From assembly GCA_039654915.1 (NCBI GenBank), contig CM077599.1:19780501-19844500 (forward strand): a stretch of DNA of 64,000 nt, read 5' to 3'. Positions 1 through 11,900 of this stretch are shown here, piece after piece (position 1 is the first letter of the stretch; every line of letters begins with the position of its first letter). Source of the DNA: Aquilaria yunnanensis (lineage: Eukaryota > Streptophyta > Magnoliopsida > Malvales > Thymelaeaceae). The notes below the pieces were generated by a model that saw only the letters and a list, made by a program, of their open reading frames with translations, was not told where the DNA came from and did not search any database. A program made the translations under genes and the position numbers.

Positions 1-981
1 GACATGCTCTCTTTAAAATTCTCTCTCTGTGTGTGTGTTTTTCGTAAATGCATTTTCAGCTTCTAGCTTCATATGTTGAAAGATGGAGACATGCAATCAT
101 AACATATATTGCTGTCAGGTTTTCTTCTAATTGAGTGTAATGCTTGTTGAGGATGGTCCTGTTGCATATGTACGTCTGTAGTTCAATGTGGATCTACCAG
201 TATATACATTCGTGTTGGCATTCTTATTCTGCTATGCAAAATCTTGTTAGGAAGGTATCAAGAGGATGCCAAAAATATTATGTACCAGATGCACAATTAA
301 CTATTAAAGTCTCAAAAATAGTAGAACCAGTGACAGCAGCTTCTTACCGGACTGTATAAAACCTCTTCTATTTAGCTATAGACAAAGAGTTATCTTCACT
401 TCCAAAAGTTCTCTTGTTCCATTTCTTGAAATTGTTCAAAAAGCAATGTCTGACATGCTACTGGGTCTAAATGTCTGGTTTACATGTGGATTACAGTTCC
501 TTATGTGAACTTGATGGTGCTTTAGTGGGACAAAAGGATAAATTTCATTCAATTAGTTATTTTCTTCTTTTTATGAGATAAACTAATGAAGTCATGGCAG
601 TTAGAAAACATGGTGTTTTCAAAAGTACAACATGGTTCTAAGAGCAAAGGATCCAGGGGTTAAGGGACAAGATATAATATAAAGCCATGTGCTTGAACTT
701 TTTGGCTTGTGCCTGGTTGAAGGCACAATTTTGAATAATTTAGAAAGGTTTACAAAAGTCCTAAATGTCTAACACAACATTTCTGAAGACATGATATATC
801 CATTCATTCAAAACCTCCTTCATTTGAGGGAGATTTCCAAGCCCCATCCACCACTATGAGTGTTGATTTATCAGTGACTTTCTTATTTCCCCACTTCTTA
901 GCAAGAATCCTTGAATTTACGGTTTCATAGTTTTGCTGATTAATTCTCAAAGCCTTCACTTGAGTGCTATAAAAAAGTTGA

Positions 982-1576
982 TCACATGAAAAGTGCAGGG
1001 TCAGGAGATGAGTTACTGAACGCTAAATTGTTCCTTTGGAGCCATATACACCACATAGTAACTATTATCACCTGCAACTTATAGTCCCTTACCTTGCTGG
1101 TACCCTGGGAAGTGGCAAGTTTTGTCAACCGAGAAACCAAAGTGTCATTTAGATTGGGTGTTGGAACAGAGTGGGTGTGGTTCCAAACAATCTGAGGTAT
1201 CCGGCAATGCAGCAGCAAATGGTCAACAGTTTCCTCCTCCAACTTGCATTGTGGGTATATTGAGTTATCTGAGAAATTCCAGATTCTTAAGTTAGCTTTT
1301 GTAGCTAAAGAGTTGGAACATCCTTTCCAGAAAAAAACCTTCATCTGTCAGGAAGATTTATGGCCCATATGAATTATAAAGCTTCAAATCTATAGGATTT
1401 TGGTAATGAAGTTGGACAGTTTGCAGAAATTTTGAGTAATCATACACCCTTTTAGCACTGAAATGGCCATCTATAGAGCCATCCCAGACTAATTTGTCTT
1501 GGCAGATTGCAATTTTTGGCAGCTGGATTGATAAAATACCATTACCTATCTCAGCTGGAAACAATGACCTGATCAA
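982..1576 (-). mobile_element. LINE-type retrotransposon remnant: 3' end of reverse transcriptase ORF with zf-RVT domain
   Basis: Two neighbouring open frames on the minus strand (1358-1576, then 982-1344) read like the end of a plant non-LTR retrotransposon ORF2. The first has the typical DKLVWDGSIDGHFSAKRVYD stretch. The second has the zf-RVT pattern: W.FS near a Cys-plus-HLLLHC Zn-binding motif (PQCKLEEETVDHLLLHC), followed by a hydrophobic IIVTMWCIWLQRNNLAF tail. The frames are separated by a stop/frameshift, and no upstream polymerase or endonuclease domain is present, so this is a dead fragment inside an intron. Family assignment rests on motif recognition only. Confidence 0.75.
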
Positions 1577-1689
1577 TCTTTCATTTCATTGTCCTGCTTT
1601 CTGGTCTATTAGAATGGTATATGGTTTTTTATTCTCTCCCCATCAGGTATGTCAACATTAACAAGGGAAGGTTGAGTCTCAGGAACCTA

Positions 1690-1975
1690 TACAGCATTGA
1701 TGGCAGAAATTAATGCTATCTTTCAAGCGATGAAGTGGGCTAGGGAATCAAATCTGCATATCATTACAATTCTTACTAATTGTTCCAATGCCTTCCTTCA
1801 GATATCAGGAGCTTCTCCGCTATGCACTTGCAACTAGGCAATGATAGCGGATATTTCTTGCCTAATTTTTTCTTTTTTTTTTTTTGTCTTATTGTAGTTT
1901 CTAGGGAAGCAGTTCCCACTCATGAGGCAGCTCGAGAAGCTCTGTTATATTCCTGACCTCTTTTTGTGCTTTCTC
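1690..1975 (+). mobile_element. Decayed LINE RNase H-like (RVT_3) domain, opposite strand to the neighbouring zf-RVT piece
   Basis: On the plus strand, TALMAEINAIFQAMKWA followed by a II.ILTNCSNAF-like strand matches the plant retrotransposon RNase H domain, which has a catalytic E and a D/N-x-S core. A stop follows, and a shifted frame gives VVSREAVPTHEAAREAL, the usual V.R..N..AH..A.EAL end of this domain. It is therefore frameshifted and non-functional. In an intact plant LINE this domain follows zf-RVT on the same strand. Here the two lie on opposite strands, so the copy is rearranged or two insertions are juxtaposed. Confidence 0.55.
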
Positions 1976-1989
1976 TAGCTTCAGACTAT

Positions 1990-2023
1990 AAAATAAATAA
2001 ATAAGTAAATAAATAAATAAATA
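1990..2023. repeat. (AAAT)n microsatellite
   Basis: About eight imperfect AAAT/AAGT units directly follow the RNase H remnant. The position suits a simple-repeat 3' tail of a LINE insertion, but this is inference. Confidence 0.8.
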
Positions 2024-2818
2024 TGCTTAGCTGGTAGTGTGCATGGCTTTGAAGTTGTTTGATAGCTTAACTGGTAAAAATATTTGGTGTTGAAGTAGGG
2101 TCCTGGATCCAAATCAAATCCATCTTGAGTAAGGGAAGTGAGTACCTCTCATTGCCTAGCCCCATTAGACTTATTTGATCTCCCATGAATGAACAATTAA
2201 ATCAAAATAAGTGTGTCCTAGCCATGGAAAGAAGCAGGACCCTTGAATCCTTAAGCTTAAGGTCTCTGGAGGAAAGTATCTGTCTTTTGAGGGCTCTGTT
2301 TTTGGCTGTATAGACCTATAATCTCCTGGGTTGTGTACAGTGATTCTACCAGAGTAGATTTAGAGTTGTCAATTTAGTAGGCAAAATATTCATTTTGTAT
2401 TTATGTTATTGTCCGTCTTTGATCATGCCACCTCTCATTAGCTAGCTGCTTGCACCAAAGTTCTGCAATGGTGCTGATGTTGCACTTTACATCCTTCTAA
2501 TATCTCCTGCTGAAACAGCTATTTCATTTTCTGTATCTCTTTTAGGTTTGAAAATTTTTATTTTGTAGGCTAAGAAGCACTATGAGCTGTCCTTGGGTAA
2601 AGACAGGAACGACTGATGTCCTTTTCTTTACCGATCTTAGAATAACAAATATCCTCAGCTGGTTTATACGTTTGTTGGAAGTGTATATGAACACCGTAGG
2701 AGAACTTTGATAGCTTTAGCCTTCAGTTAGTTTCTTGAAATGCCAAATGCCTTTGAAAATGTTACTTTGTTGTGAGATTTCATGGAAGTGAGCTAATGCA
2801 TGCTTGCTTTCCCTGCAG

Positions 2819-5800
2819 TAAATACGTGTATGAGCAGCAAAAGAAGAAAAAGGTGCAGCAGAAAAAAAGTGCGTTCAAATGTTTACTGCCTGCTTAGAGC
2901 TTACTGTTTTTATTTATGTGAGTTGTCATGAGTGTGTTCGTGTGCGTGTGCACGTGCATATGGCTGGCAAACTTACTGCACTTTTTATCATGTTTCTTTT
3001 TTTCTTTGATGTATGTTTATGAGGAAGGATTGATGGAATTTTGTTTTTGATTGTCAGCTAGTCGTGTGGATATGAAAGAGCTCAAAATGGGGTAAGCTTC
3101 TTGGAATTATGACTTTTTTGGTTGCCAGTACAGGCACTCTCAGGATTTGTTTTTCTTAGGTTTTTGTTGTTACTTGCTCCGCAGACATTCAGTTATTGGG
3201 ATTAAAAGATTGTGTCAATCTGATGTGTTTATTTTCTGGATGTATAATTTTCTGTAATCTAAGTTATTGCAGTTAGTGGCTAATGTCAACTCCAAAAGCT
3301 GTCTTGTTGCGGAAAACTGTGACCTTCCCTGCATTTTATGATTCTGCATCAAGGCCACATTCTTTGTTTTGTTTGGTTCTTTTTTTCTGCTTTTTGTTTT
3401 TGTTTTTGTTATATATATACTGAATGTGGATGGACTGTACATGATTGTTATGAATTTTTTTAACATTTTAAATATTAGAAATACACTAATTTTTTGTTAA
3501 TTAGATAAAGAAAAATATTAACTGAGTAAATGAATAGAACAATACTATATTTCAAAATTAGAAATGTTCAGAATATGTTTTATATTTGAAGAATTGTGTA
3601 TGACAATGTCGAATTTGAAAATGGAAATTCAATGTTATGACAGAGCAAAAATGATAAAAACCGCAACAAAATTGTGTTTTTGGTGAAATTAAATTGAATT
3701 ATGATTCAAAATGTAGATTAGATGTTAGCAGTTTGTGGTTCTATAAAAACATACTATATATGCTTCTAAGAATTCTCAAACTTTTTCCCTTGTCACACTT
3801 AATCTCTCAGATGATCACAACTTGCAACTATGACCTAAAAATATATGATTAATTATAACTTCTCATCCTTTAAACCCTCAAACTTAGTTTTTGTTATACT
3901 TAGTCCCCCACACAATCAAAACTTGGAACCAAAACTTTACTAAAAAGATAATTAATTTCATTAGAACTTCTCCTAAAAAAACATTTTAAAATATATAGTT
4001 TATTTATAACTTCATCTCCTAACAACTTCTAAACTTTTTCCAAGCTATAAGCCTCTACCATGAAATATGATGTTCAAACAAAAATTACTTCCAATTTGAA
4101 AATTTGATTTTATGACTACAATTTATTGAAAACCAAAACTGCCTGGTAGAATCTTGTTTTTCATAGAACTTGAGTTTTGAAGTCTTGCACAAAATAGCAA
4201 CAACAACAACAACAATAATAACAATAATAATCATAGTAAATGTTATGTGCGATAATTTCATATTTTAGATGGTTATATCCAACAATTTCAGAACTCCATT
4301 TCATATCTAATTCATTGTGTAAATTAGAAATTTTAAACTACCATTGTTTTTTGGGGAAAAAAAAAACTCCCCATTTGTTGTTTTTGAGTTTTTACTATTT
4401 AATTAATCCACACAATTCATGGCACAGTGACTGCCCTTTCGGGTTCTTTGGAAGATATGAGAATAAAATAAAGATAAGAATATATTACTATTTTTAATTT
4501 TAAATTAAGTCTATAATCACATGGTTTACCATGTTTTTTGATCTTTTCTGTATCCCAAGATGTGGCACAGGGTTTACCGTTTCCTTTCCTGGTTTTCCCT
4601 ACCTATTTTTATAGTGGTAAAACAAAAATAAAAACATTGTAACCTACGGCATGAAAAGAAAGGTGCTTGTTGTTTTCGACCTTCTAGAATTAAAATGGAA
4701 AAATCTGAGAAGTGTGGTTAGTGCCTGTATCCTGTTCTGAGCTATATTTGTGGTGGTGAGGCTGTTACTAGGAAATGTGGGGATTTTGGAAGTTGGGTAA
4801 CAATGAAAAATTAACCTATCACTGCTCACAATCCAAAAATAAATATAGCTGGGATAAAGCATCATTAGTCTCTGGGACTAATGGCTTTGTCCACAAGTTC
4901 ATCTTGTTCATTTAGAAAAAAAAAATCATTTTCTCGTACAATGTGTTGTAAATTCTCGAGTGGGAGCTTTTGGTAAATCTTTTTGAGCTATATTTTATAT
5001 TTGTTATTTGTCTAAATTTGTTATCACGTCAGTTCTGTTTGTGATTTCTGAATCTGCCTTTATATTAGTAAAAATTCTTGAGCCCATTGCTTTATATGTC
5101 AACAGTCTTTTTGTATTACTTAGATTGACTTCCCTTTTCTTTTTCCTACAGATACAACATTGATGAGCATGATTATTCTGTTCGCCTGAAAGCAGCTAGA
5201 AAGTTTTTGAAAGATGGTGACAAGGTCATCAGTTATATTGGTCTTTTAGACCTGTTTGGTATCATGTCCATTGCTCTATCATTTGCGGATGTTATATTCC
5301 TATTATGTGAAAATAAGTGGATTAATTAGTGAAGCATGAGTTAGAAATATGGAGGATTTTGAATCGAAGTTCCAGGTTAAGTAGATCAAAGACTGAGCCC
5401 ATTAAGCAAGTGTAGTCAAAAGAAGTGGAGAGAATGACATGATTGGGGTGAAGGTCAGGAACTCCCTCTAAAGTGAGTTGTTTGAGTGTTTGGGATGTAT
5501 TACCATGGGGATTTGAGAACTAGGACAAGATGTCAATTATCAAATTAAAAATCGGATGGATCAAGTGGAATGCCATAAGGGTTCTCCTACATGACAATGT
5601 GTTACTTAAGCTGATGAGAAATTTTGTAGATTGACCATTTCACCTACTATTTCTATATGGACTTGAGCATTGAACAACATGCCAACAGAAAAGGTTTTAA
5701 AAGAGATGGGAATTATTCTGTTGGATGTGTTGACATATACAAAGGATAAACCAGTAATGAGAGTCCAAGCATAAGGTATAGGTAGTCCTAATTGAGGGAA

Positions 5801-7025
5801 AAAAGGTTAGCCTAGATGTTGTGGGCATATCCAAAATAGACATAGAAATGCATGGTGGCATAAGAGTGATAGGCTAAATATAGAAAAGGGGAAGCGGGAA
5901 AGGTGGATCTAAACTTGGGAAGAAATGGTAAAAAAGAATATCTCCTTTTTAGCCTATGGAGAAAGTCACTTCTAACTGACAGGAATGGTGACACAAGATT
6001 CATGTAACCCCATCCCCAGCTAGTTGGAATTAACTTTATTGCTTGGTCAACATATGCTTACCTCCATTACACATGTATTGAAATGCCTTGGTAGACGCCT
6101 GCAGGTCAAAGTCATAGTGAACTTGAAAGGGAGAGAAAATGATTTCAGAAAAATTGCCATTGAGCTCATTAGGCGCTTCCAGACTGATGTTGGGGAGGTA
6201 CGCATGAAAAACTTCAGTAATCGCTTTTACTGCACAGCTAAGTATTGCAAACAAAATTATCTTTGTTTACGAAATTAATTAGATGCCAGCTTTATGGTTT
6301 GAAGCTCCTGCTGGTTGGTTAAAGGTTTGTCCCCATTACAACAGATTTAGACTTCTCTGCAGCTCCATGAAAAGCAAGCACACTTGTGCACGTGCGCAGA
6401 CACAAACGCAAAAAACAAACAAAACAAACGAAATGAAAAGCAAATTTAGAAGTTTGAACACTGCTCTGAACACAGCAGTCCATAACAATTGGAAAATGGA
6501 ACCAATTTTTGCTAGTTGAAATGTGAATAACATTGGTTTTCGGAGCCAATGCATGAAACTGGTGACCAGAATTCTGACACTCATTTTCCTGAGTCCATCT
6601 TTCTTTTTGTTCCTTTTCCTTTTAGTTATGTGTGGAATAGATTACAGTGTAGTCCATAAAAGTGCTTTTTTTCTTGTGAAAAAAAATAGTGTTTTGCTTA
6701 CCTTGACCGTGGGATCATAATCCATTGTAGGTGTTATCACCTAAACCATCAATTATCAAGTGAATTTTAAGGTTCATTTGTTTATAATTTATGCATTTGA
6801 AACTGTTTATTATCTACAAATATGGAAACGCCATTGTGTACAGCATGCCCCTTATCTTAACATGAGGTAGCTTTGATGCAGCTTGCGAATGAGGAGAGTA
6901 AAAACTTCAGGGACAGAAACATCTTCATCGTTTTGGTTCCAAATAAAGCTGTTCTACAGAAATCACAAGAATTGGAAAAGAAAAAGGAAAAATCAGCTGT
7001 TGCCGAAGTCTCAGCTGGTGTCTGA
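2819..7025 (+). CDS. IF3: Chloroplast translation initiation factor IF-3 (3' five exons; 5' end outside window)
   Basis: Exons 2819-2868, 3058-3091, 5152-5224, 6105-6197 and 6882-7025 join in frame to 131 codons plus TGA. The product covers the end of the IF3 N-domain/linker (KYVYEQQKKKK) and the whole C-terminal domain: ELKMGYNIDEHDYSVRLK, FLKDGDKVKVIVNLKGRE, AIELIRRFQTDVGE and NFRDRNIFIVLVPNK, all close to bacterial IF3. A short Lys/Glu-rich tail ends SAVAEVSAGV. IF3 binds the 30S subunit, controls start-codon selection and prevents premature 50S joining. The eukaryotic gene structure with a bacterial-type protein implies plastid (or mitochondrial) targeting, but the transit peptide is not in the window. 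Plastid homologues in Arabidopsis are At2g24060 (SVR9) and At4g30690. Every junction has GT-AG signals. The 2-kb intron at 3092-5151 and the 0.9-kb intron at 5225-6104 contain only AT-rich or repeat-like sequence. Confidence 0.93.
4198..4230. repeat. (AAC/AAT)n trinucleotide microsatellite
   Basis: Six AAC units grade into AAT units inside an IF3 intron. Confidence 0.85.
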
Positions 7026-8271
7026 GTTTGGTCAGCCCTATAGAGGTATTTTGGCAAAAGAAGGGGACGGGAGGCAGTTGGAACCGGTCTAGAGAGATTG
7101 AAGTTGGTGTACAGCGGAACAGTGTAGTTGTATGTTTATTAAGTGTTTGCTCAATCTTCAGTAACAGAAGCAACCATTTTAAGGTATAGCACATGTTCAG
7201 TGTAAAATTATACGAACCCTATTATTCAAAGCAGTGAAACGCTTCCTGTTGCGTGAAGTACAGGTGGAAGCGGATTCTGCTGTCATATGGTGTGAATTTT
7301 GTATCAGGAAATGAATGATTTTTGCTTATCATAAAATATTGTTTAGGCTCATATCCTTTGGTTCGAATTATTCAGGGATATGTTATTGTCTTTCATGTTG
7401 GTTCTTCAAGACATGCTATTGCCCGGAATGGTATATCACAAGGAATTGGGTCATGCTTTTTCGCTTCCAGTCTAAATGCATCCATTTGAGAAGCTTTTTG
7501 GCTTTGAACACTATTCATTCTAAAATCTCTAGAATCTAAAACGCTTCTCCACTGTTCTGAACCTGGACAATGGTGGTATTTGGTGAAGGAAATCAGAAAG
7601 AGCAGAAGTGCACATGTGAGTTACAGGGTTCAAGAATATTCATGTGCACGTGTCGTATCATATTGTGAGTAGAAAGGGCTACTCTGTCGAGATGCTGAGA
7701 CTTCAACCTTTCTACCTAAGCTTATGCACTTGACTTTGGTTTTAAGTTCTTCCTTTCTAAGCATTCTTCTCACTTTTTTTTTTTTATTATCCCCGATGAG
7801 TTTGTATGCTACCAAACGATATGAAATTATGAATACAACAAGTCTACGTGTGGGCCAAGTGTCTCTATCCTTTTCTCATGCTGACATATTCGAAGATCAT
7901 ATCCTACATACAGCGTTTGAAACTTATTAGTTCGTGTATTTTAGTAGCAATCTAGTATTCATACGTGAATCATTAGTAACGAGAAATAAATATGATAGAG
8001 AATCTCAAGTTTGATTTATTTGTTTATTCTTTTTCTGGAACTAAATATTTGACGGGCTGGTTGATTTTATATATGAATGATGACAAATAAATAAAGATAT
8101 ACTTTGAGAGTATAATAGTTCAATAGTTGATTAACAAGATGGAGAATTTCATTCGCTGTTCGATAGTTGTGTACCTCGTTAACGTGTCCCTTCGATCCAT
8201 GAATATGCAGTTTCTCTATTCCCTTAATGCTTCTTTTATAAAAAAAGAAAACAGTGTGTGTATATATAATA
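7026..8271. other. IF3 3' UTR and intergenic sequence
   Basis: This stretch follows the IF3 stop. It is AT-rich with no supported gene; short open frames here are not conserved-looking. The left part should hold the IF3 3' UTR and the right part the distal upstream region of CESA7. Confidence 0.6.
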
Positions 8272-8508
8272 CTCCCACCATCTCAAAATTTTTGCTTTAT
8301 TTAACTTTTTTTTTATATATTTTAACTTAAATTTATTCATATTATTTTTTATAAGAAAAAATAAAAAAATATAAATTTAGAAACTATATGTCTTGATTTA
8401 TCATTCGTATATAAAGAATTTTTTTTTATATATTAAAATGTTGAAAATAAAAAATCATAGATTAATTGCCAAAAATAAAATGGAGCAAAAAATTTTGGGA
8501 CAGGAGAG
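8272..8508. mobile_element. Stowaway-type MITE (Tc1/mariner), 237 bp, in the CESA7 upstream region
   Basis: The left end CTCCCACCATCTCAAAATTT and the complement of the right end, CTCTCCTGTCCCAAAATTTT, form terminal inverted repeats of the CTCCCTCCGTCCC Stowaway type. Both flanks carry the expected TA target site (8270-8271 and 8509-8510). The interior is AT-rich and non-coding. It lies 451 bp upstream of the CESA7 ATG. Confidence 0.85.
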
Positions 8509-8564
8509 TATATGATAGAAAGTAAAAAAAAAAATGCCATTTGGACTATGATTTTGCGAAGCTT

Positions 8565-8571
8565 ACCAAAT
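8565..8571 (+). promoter_or_regulatory. Candidate secondary-wall MYB element (SMRE), ACCAAAT
   Basis: It fits the consensus ACC(A/T)A(A/C)(T/C) bound by MYB46/MYB83-type secondary-wall regulators, 388 bp upstream of the CESA7 ATG. A 7-bp match occurs often by chance, so the support comes only from the target gene being a secondary-wall CESA. Confidence 0.3.
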
Positions 8572-8705
8572 TATAATTCTTGATTTATATCTGCAGATGT
8601 TCTTATACATGTGTATAAGAACGAAGGATCCTTGGAAAACTGATTAGTTTTCATTTGAGATGATCAAGAAGCCAAAACTAATGATAATAATAATTTTTGA
8701 GGTCA

Positions 8706-8757
8706 GCGACTGGGATTTTCGCATGAAGTAGTTGCGACTGGGATTTTCGCATGAAGT
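8706..8757 (+). repeat. Direct 28-bp tandem duplication upstream of CESA7
   Basis: GCGACTGGGATTTTCGCATG plus four more bases occurs at 8706-8729 and again at 8734-8757 without mismatch, giving a 28-bp period (the next 4 bases differ slightly). It is about 200 bp upstream of the CESA7 start codon, so it lies in the proximal promoter or far 5' leader. Confidence 0.9.
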
Positions 8758-8868
8758 GGTATCTGTCATTGATGATTGGAAGTCGGAAAAAGCACTGAAA
8801 AAGTGGTTGGAAAATAGAGGAAGCTTAACTCCAAGGCAATGGAGACTCTGCAACCAACAACACCTCCC

Positions 8869-8875
8869 ATTAGGT
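8869..8875 (-). promoter_or_regulatory. Candidate SMRE (ACCTAAT on minus strand)
   Basis: ATTAGGT on plus equals ACCTAAT on minus, matching the MYB46/83 SMRE consensus, 83 bp upstream of the CESA7 ATG. It may already be within the 5' UTR. Consensus match only. Confidence 0.25.
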
Positions 8876-8958
8876 GAATCCAGTTCCACTTCCACTAGCT
8901 TTCTCATTCATAAGCACATAAACCTCTCCCTTCCTCCTTCCAGTCCTCATTCTCCTCC

Positions 8959-11900
8959 ATGGAAGCCAGCGCTGGACTTGTTGCCGGCTCCCACAACAGG
9001 AATGAGCTCGTTGTCATCCAAAACCATGAAGAGGTAAATGCAACGAAACTTGTGCATGCTAGCTCACCTCTGTCAGAAACAGAAGGTCATGATTATTTTC
9101 CTTCCTTGCAGCCCAAGCCATTGAGGAATCTTGACTTCCAAGTTTGTGAGATATGCGGAGATGAGATCGGGCTCACAGTGGATGGAGACTTGTTTGTGGC
9201 GTGTAACGAATGTGGTTTCCCGGTCTGCAGGCCTTGCTACGAGTATGAAAGGCGAGAAGGCACGCAGCAGTGCCCACAGTGCAAGACTCGGTACAAGCGC
9301 CTCAAAGGTTTGATATGTATCAGCTTTTCAAATTAAGGCATTGTTGTTGTTACAGTACTGCCTTATTGTGGTTCAAGTTGTTGGTTTAATCTGTGGCCTG
9401 GTTGTTGTACTGTAAAGGGAGTCCGAGGGTCGAGGGTGATGATGATGAAGAGGATTTGGATGATATCGAACACGAATTTAAGACTGAAGATGAGCACAAG
9501 AAGCTTAAGAATCCTGCAGAAGCGATGCTTCATGGTAAGATGAGCTTTGGAAGAGGGACGGAAGATGATGAGAACATTAATGTTCGATTCCCAACACCAG
9601 TAATTGCCGGTGGACGGTCCACACCAGTAAGCAAAACCCAGTGCTTGTTCATGAGCCAGTTTAAATTTGTTTTGGTTGAACATTTTCCTTGCATAAACGC
9701 GCAGGTCAGCGGAGAGTTCCCCATAGGAGGGGCAAATGCTCATGGGGAACAAATGCTCGCTTCTTCCATGCATAAAAGAGTGCATCCATATCCCATCTCT
9801 GAGCCTGGTAAGTGCAAAAAGGAAAGAGAGCTCTTCAGCTATCAACTTAATTTACAGGAAAAAGTTTACAAATCTATCAATCAATGACCTTTTTTGGCAC
9901 TGAATTTTGCTGTGTAACACAAAGGGAGTGCAAGATTGGACGAAAAGAAATTAGAGAATGGGTGGAGAGAGAGGATGGATGACTGGAAAATGCAGCAAGG
10001 GAACCTTGTCCCAGAGTCTGATGAAACTTATGATGCTGACGTAGCCATGTAAGTACTGCTAATATACCAAACCATCCAACACAAGTGGAGCTTTTCGCTG
10101 TCCCAAAAACAGGTTTTCCATGTCAGTTTAGTACTATACTATTGCATTGAGTGACTTATTCTTTGTTGGGCTGCAGGCTTGATGAATCCAGACAGCCATT
10201 GTCAAGAAAAGTGCCTATTGCATCCAGCAAGATCAATCCTTACCGCATGGTTATTGTGGCTCGCCTAGTTATTCTGGCTGTCTTCCTGCGGTATAGAATT
10301 TTGAACCCAGCTCATGATGCAATTGGCCTTTGGCTTACTTCTATCATCTGCGAAATCTGGTTTGCTTTTTCTTGGATCCTTGATCAGTTCCCCAAATGGT
10401 TCCCAATCGACCGTGAGACATATCTTGACCGTCTTTCTCTGAGGTATGTGACACCATTTCCTGTCCAGTCTTGTGCATTCAAACTTGAGCTCTTTGAGCT
10501 CCTCAGTGACCATGTTGGTTAAAAGTAGTAGCTTGTTATTTGTGAAATGGTTGGTGATTGAATGCTACTCAGGTTTGAGAAGGAAGGTGAGCCCAACATG
10601 CTAGCTCCGGTAGATTTTTTTGTCAGCACAGTGGATCCCATGAAAGAACCTCCCCTTGTGACTGCCAACACTATTCTATCAATCTTGGCCGTGGACTATC
10701 CTGTAGACAAGGTCTCCTGCTACATTTCTGATGATGGTGCTTCAATGCTAACCTTCGAAGCTCTCTCTGAGACAGCAGAATTTGCTCGAAAATGGGTACC
10801 CTTCTGTAAGAAGTTCAACATAGAACCTCGAGCACCTGAAATGTATTTTACCTTGAAGGTGGATTATCTCAAGGACAAAGTTCAACCAACATTCGTCAAG
10901 GAGCGTCGAGCTATGAAGGTTAGCAAGAATGCTCAGTCTTCCTCCTATCAATTTAGGAAGCTAATGTTGCTCAACAATGCTCGTTCTCGTTGTGTGTGTG
11001 TGTGTGTGTTTTTTTTTTTTTTGTTTCAAAGTTCTTTCTTTTGGCTGTTTAATAGAGAGAATATGAAGAATTCAAAGTCAGAGTAAATGCCCTTGTGGCA
11101 AAAGCACAAAAAGTGCCACTAGAGGGATGGATCATGCAGGATGGGATTCCATGGCCGGGCAACAATACGAAAGATCACCCCGGAATGATTCAAGTGTTTC
11201 TTGGCCAAAGCGGAGGCCTTGATGCTGAAGGAAATGAACTGCCTCGTCTTGTTTATGTTTCTCGTGAGAAAAGGCCTGGCTTCCCACACCACAAGAAAGC
11301 TGGTGCCATGAATGCTCTGGTATGATCATCATAATTTTCCCATCTCCCCTCAGTTTCAATAGTCTTCATTCATTCTGTGACAAGCAGAAAGAGAACCATA
11401 ACATGTCTTCTGGGGAACTCTCAGGTTCGTGTCTCCGCAGTGTTGACAAATGCCCCCTTTATGCTTAATCTGGATTGTGACCATTATGTCAATAACAGCA
11501 AGGCTGTGAGAGAGGCCATGTGTTTCTTGATGGACCCGAAACTCGGGAGAAAAATCTGCTATGTTCAGTTCCCTCAAAGATTTGATGGCATTGACAGGCA
11601 CGATCGTTATGCCAACCGAAACACAGTCTTCTTTGATGTAAGTACAGGAAGAATCCTTTGTGCTCCACAATATCCTATAAGGAAAAGGAAAATAAATGTG
11701 TCTTCTTTCTTTTTCTTTGTACAGATCAACATGAAAGGCCTAGATGGTATCCAGGGTCCTGTCTATGTCGGCACTGGATGTGTGTTTAGAAGGCAAGCTT
11801 TATATGGCTATGAGCCTCCAAAGGGTCCTAAGCGCCCAAAGATGGTGACATGCGACTGTTTTCCCTGCTTTGGACGCCGTAGAAAAGCGAAGCATTCTAA

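Larger units (their letters stand above)
1..2818 (+). other. Upstream intron of the IF3 gene (partial at window edge)
   Basis: No exon could be recognised before 2819. The first exon of the IF3 gene seen here begins inside a codon after a good acceptor (ccctgcag, 2811-2818), so an earlier exon must lie left of the window and this stretch reads as intron. It holds the LINE remnants described separately, an AAAT-type microsatellite, and otherwise unremarkable AT-rich sequence. The 71-codon open frame at 144-359 has no recognisable family. Confidence 0.6.
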
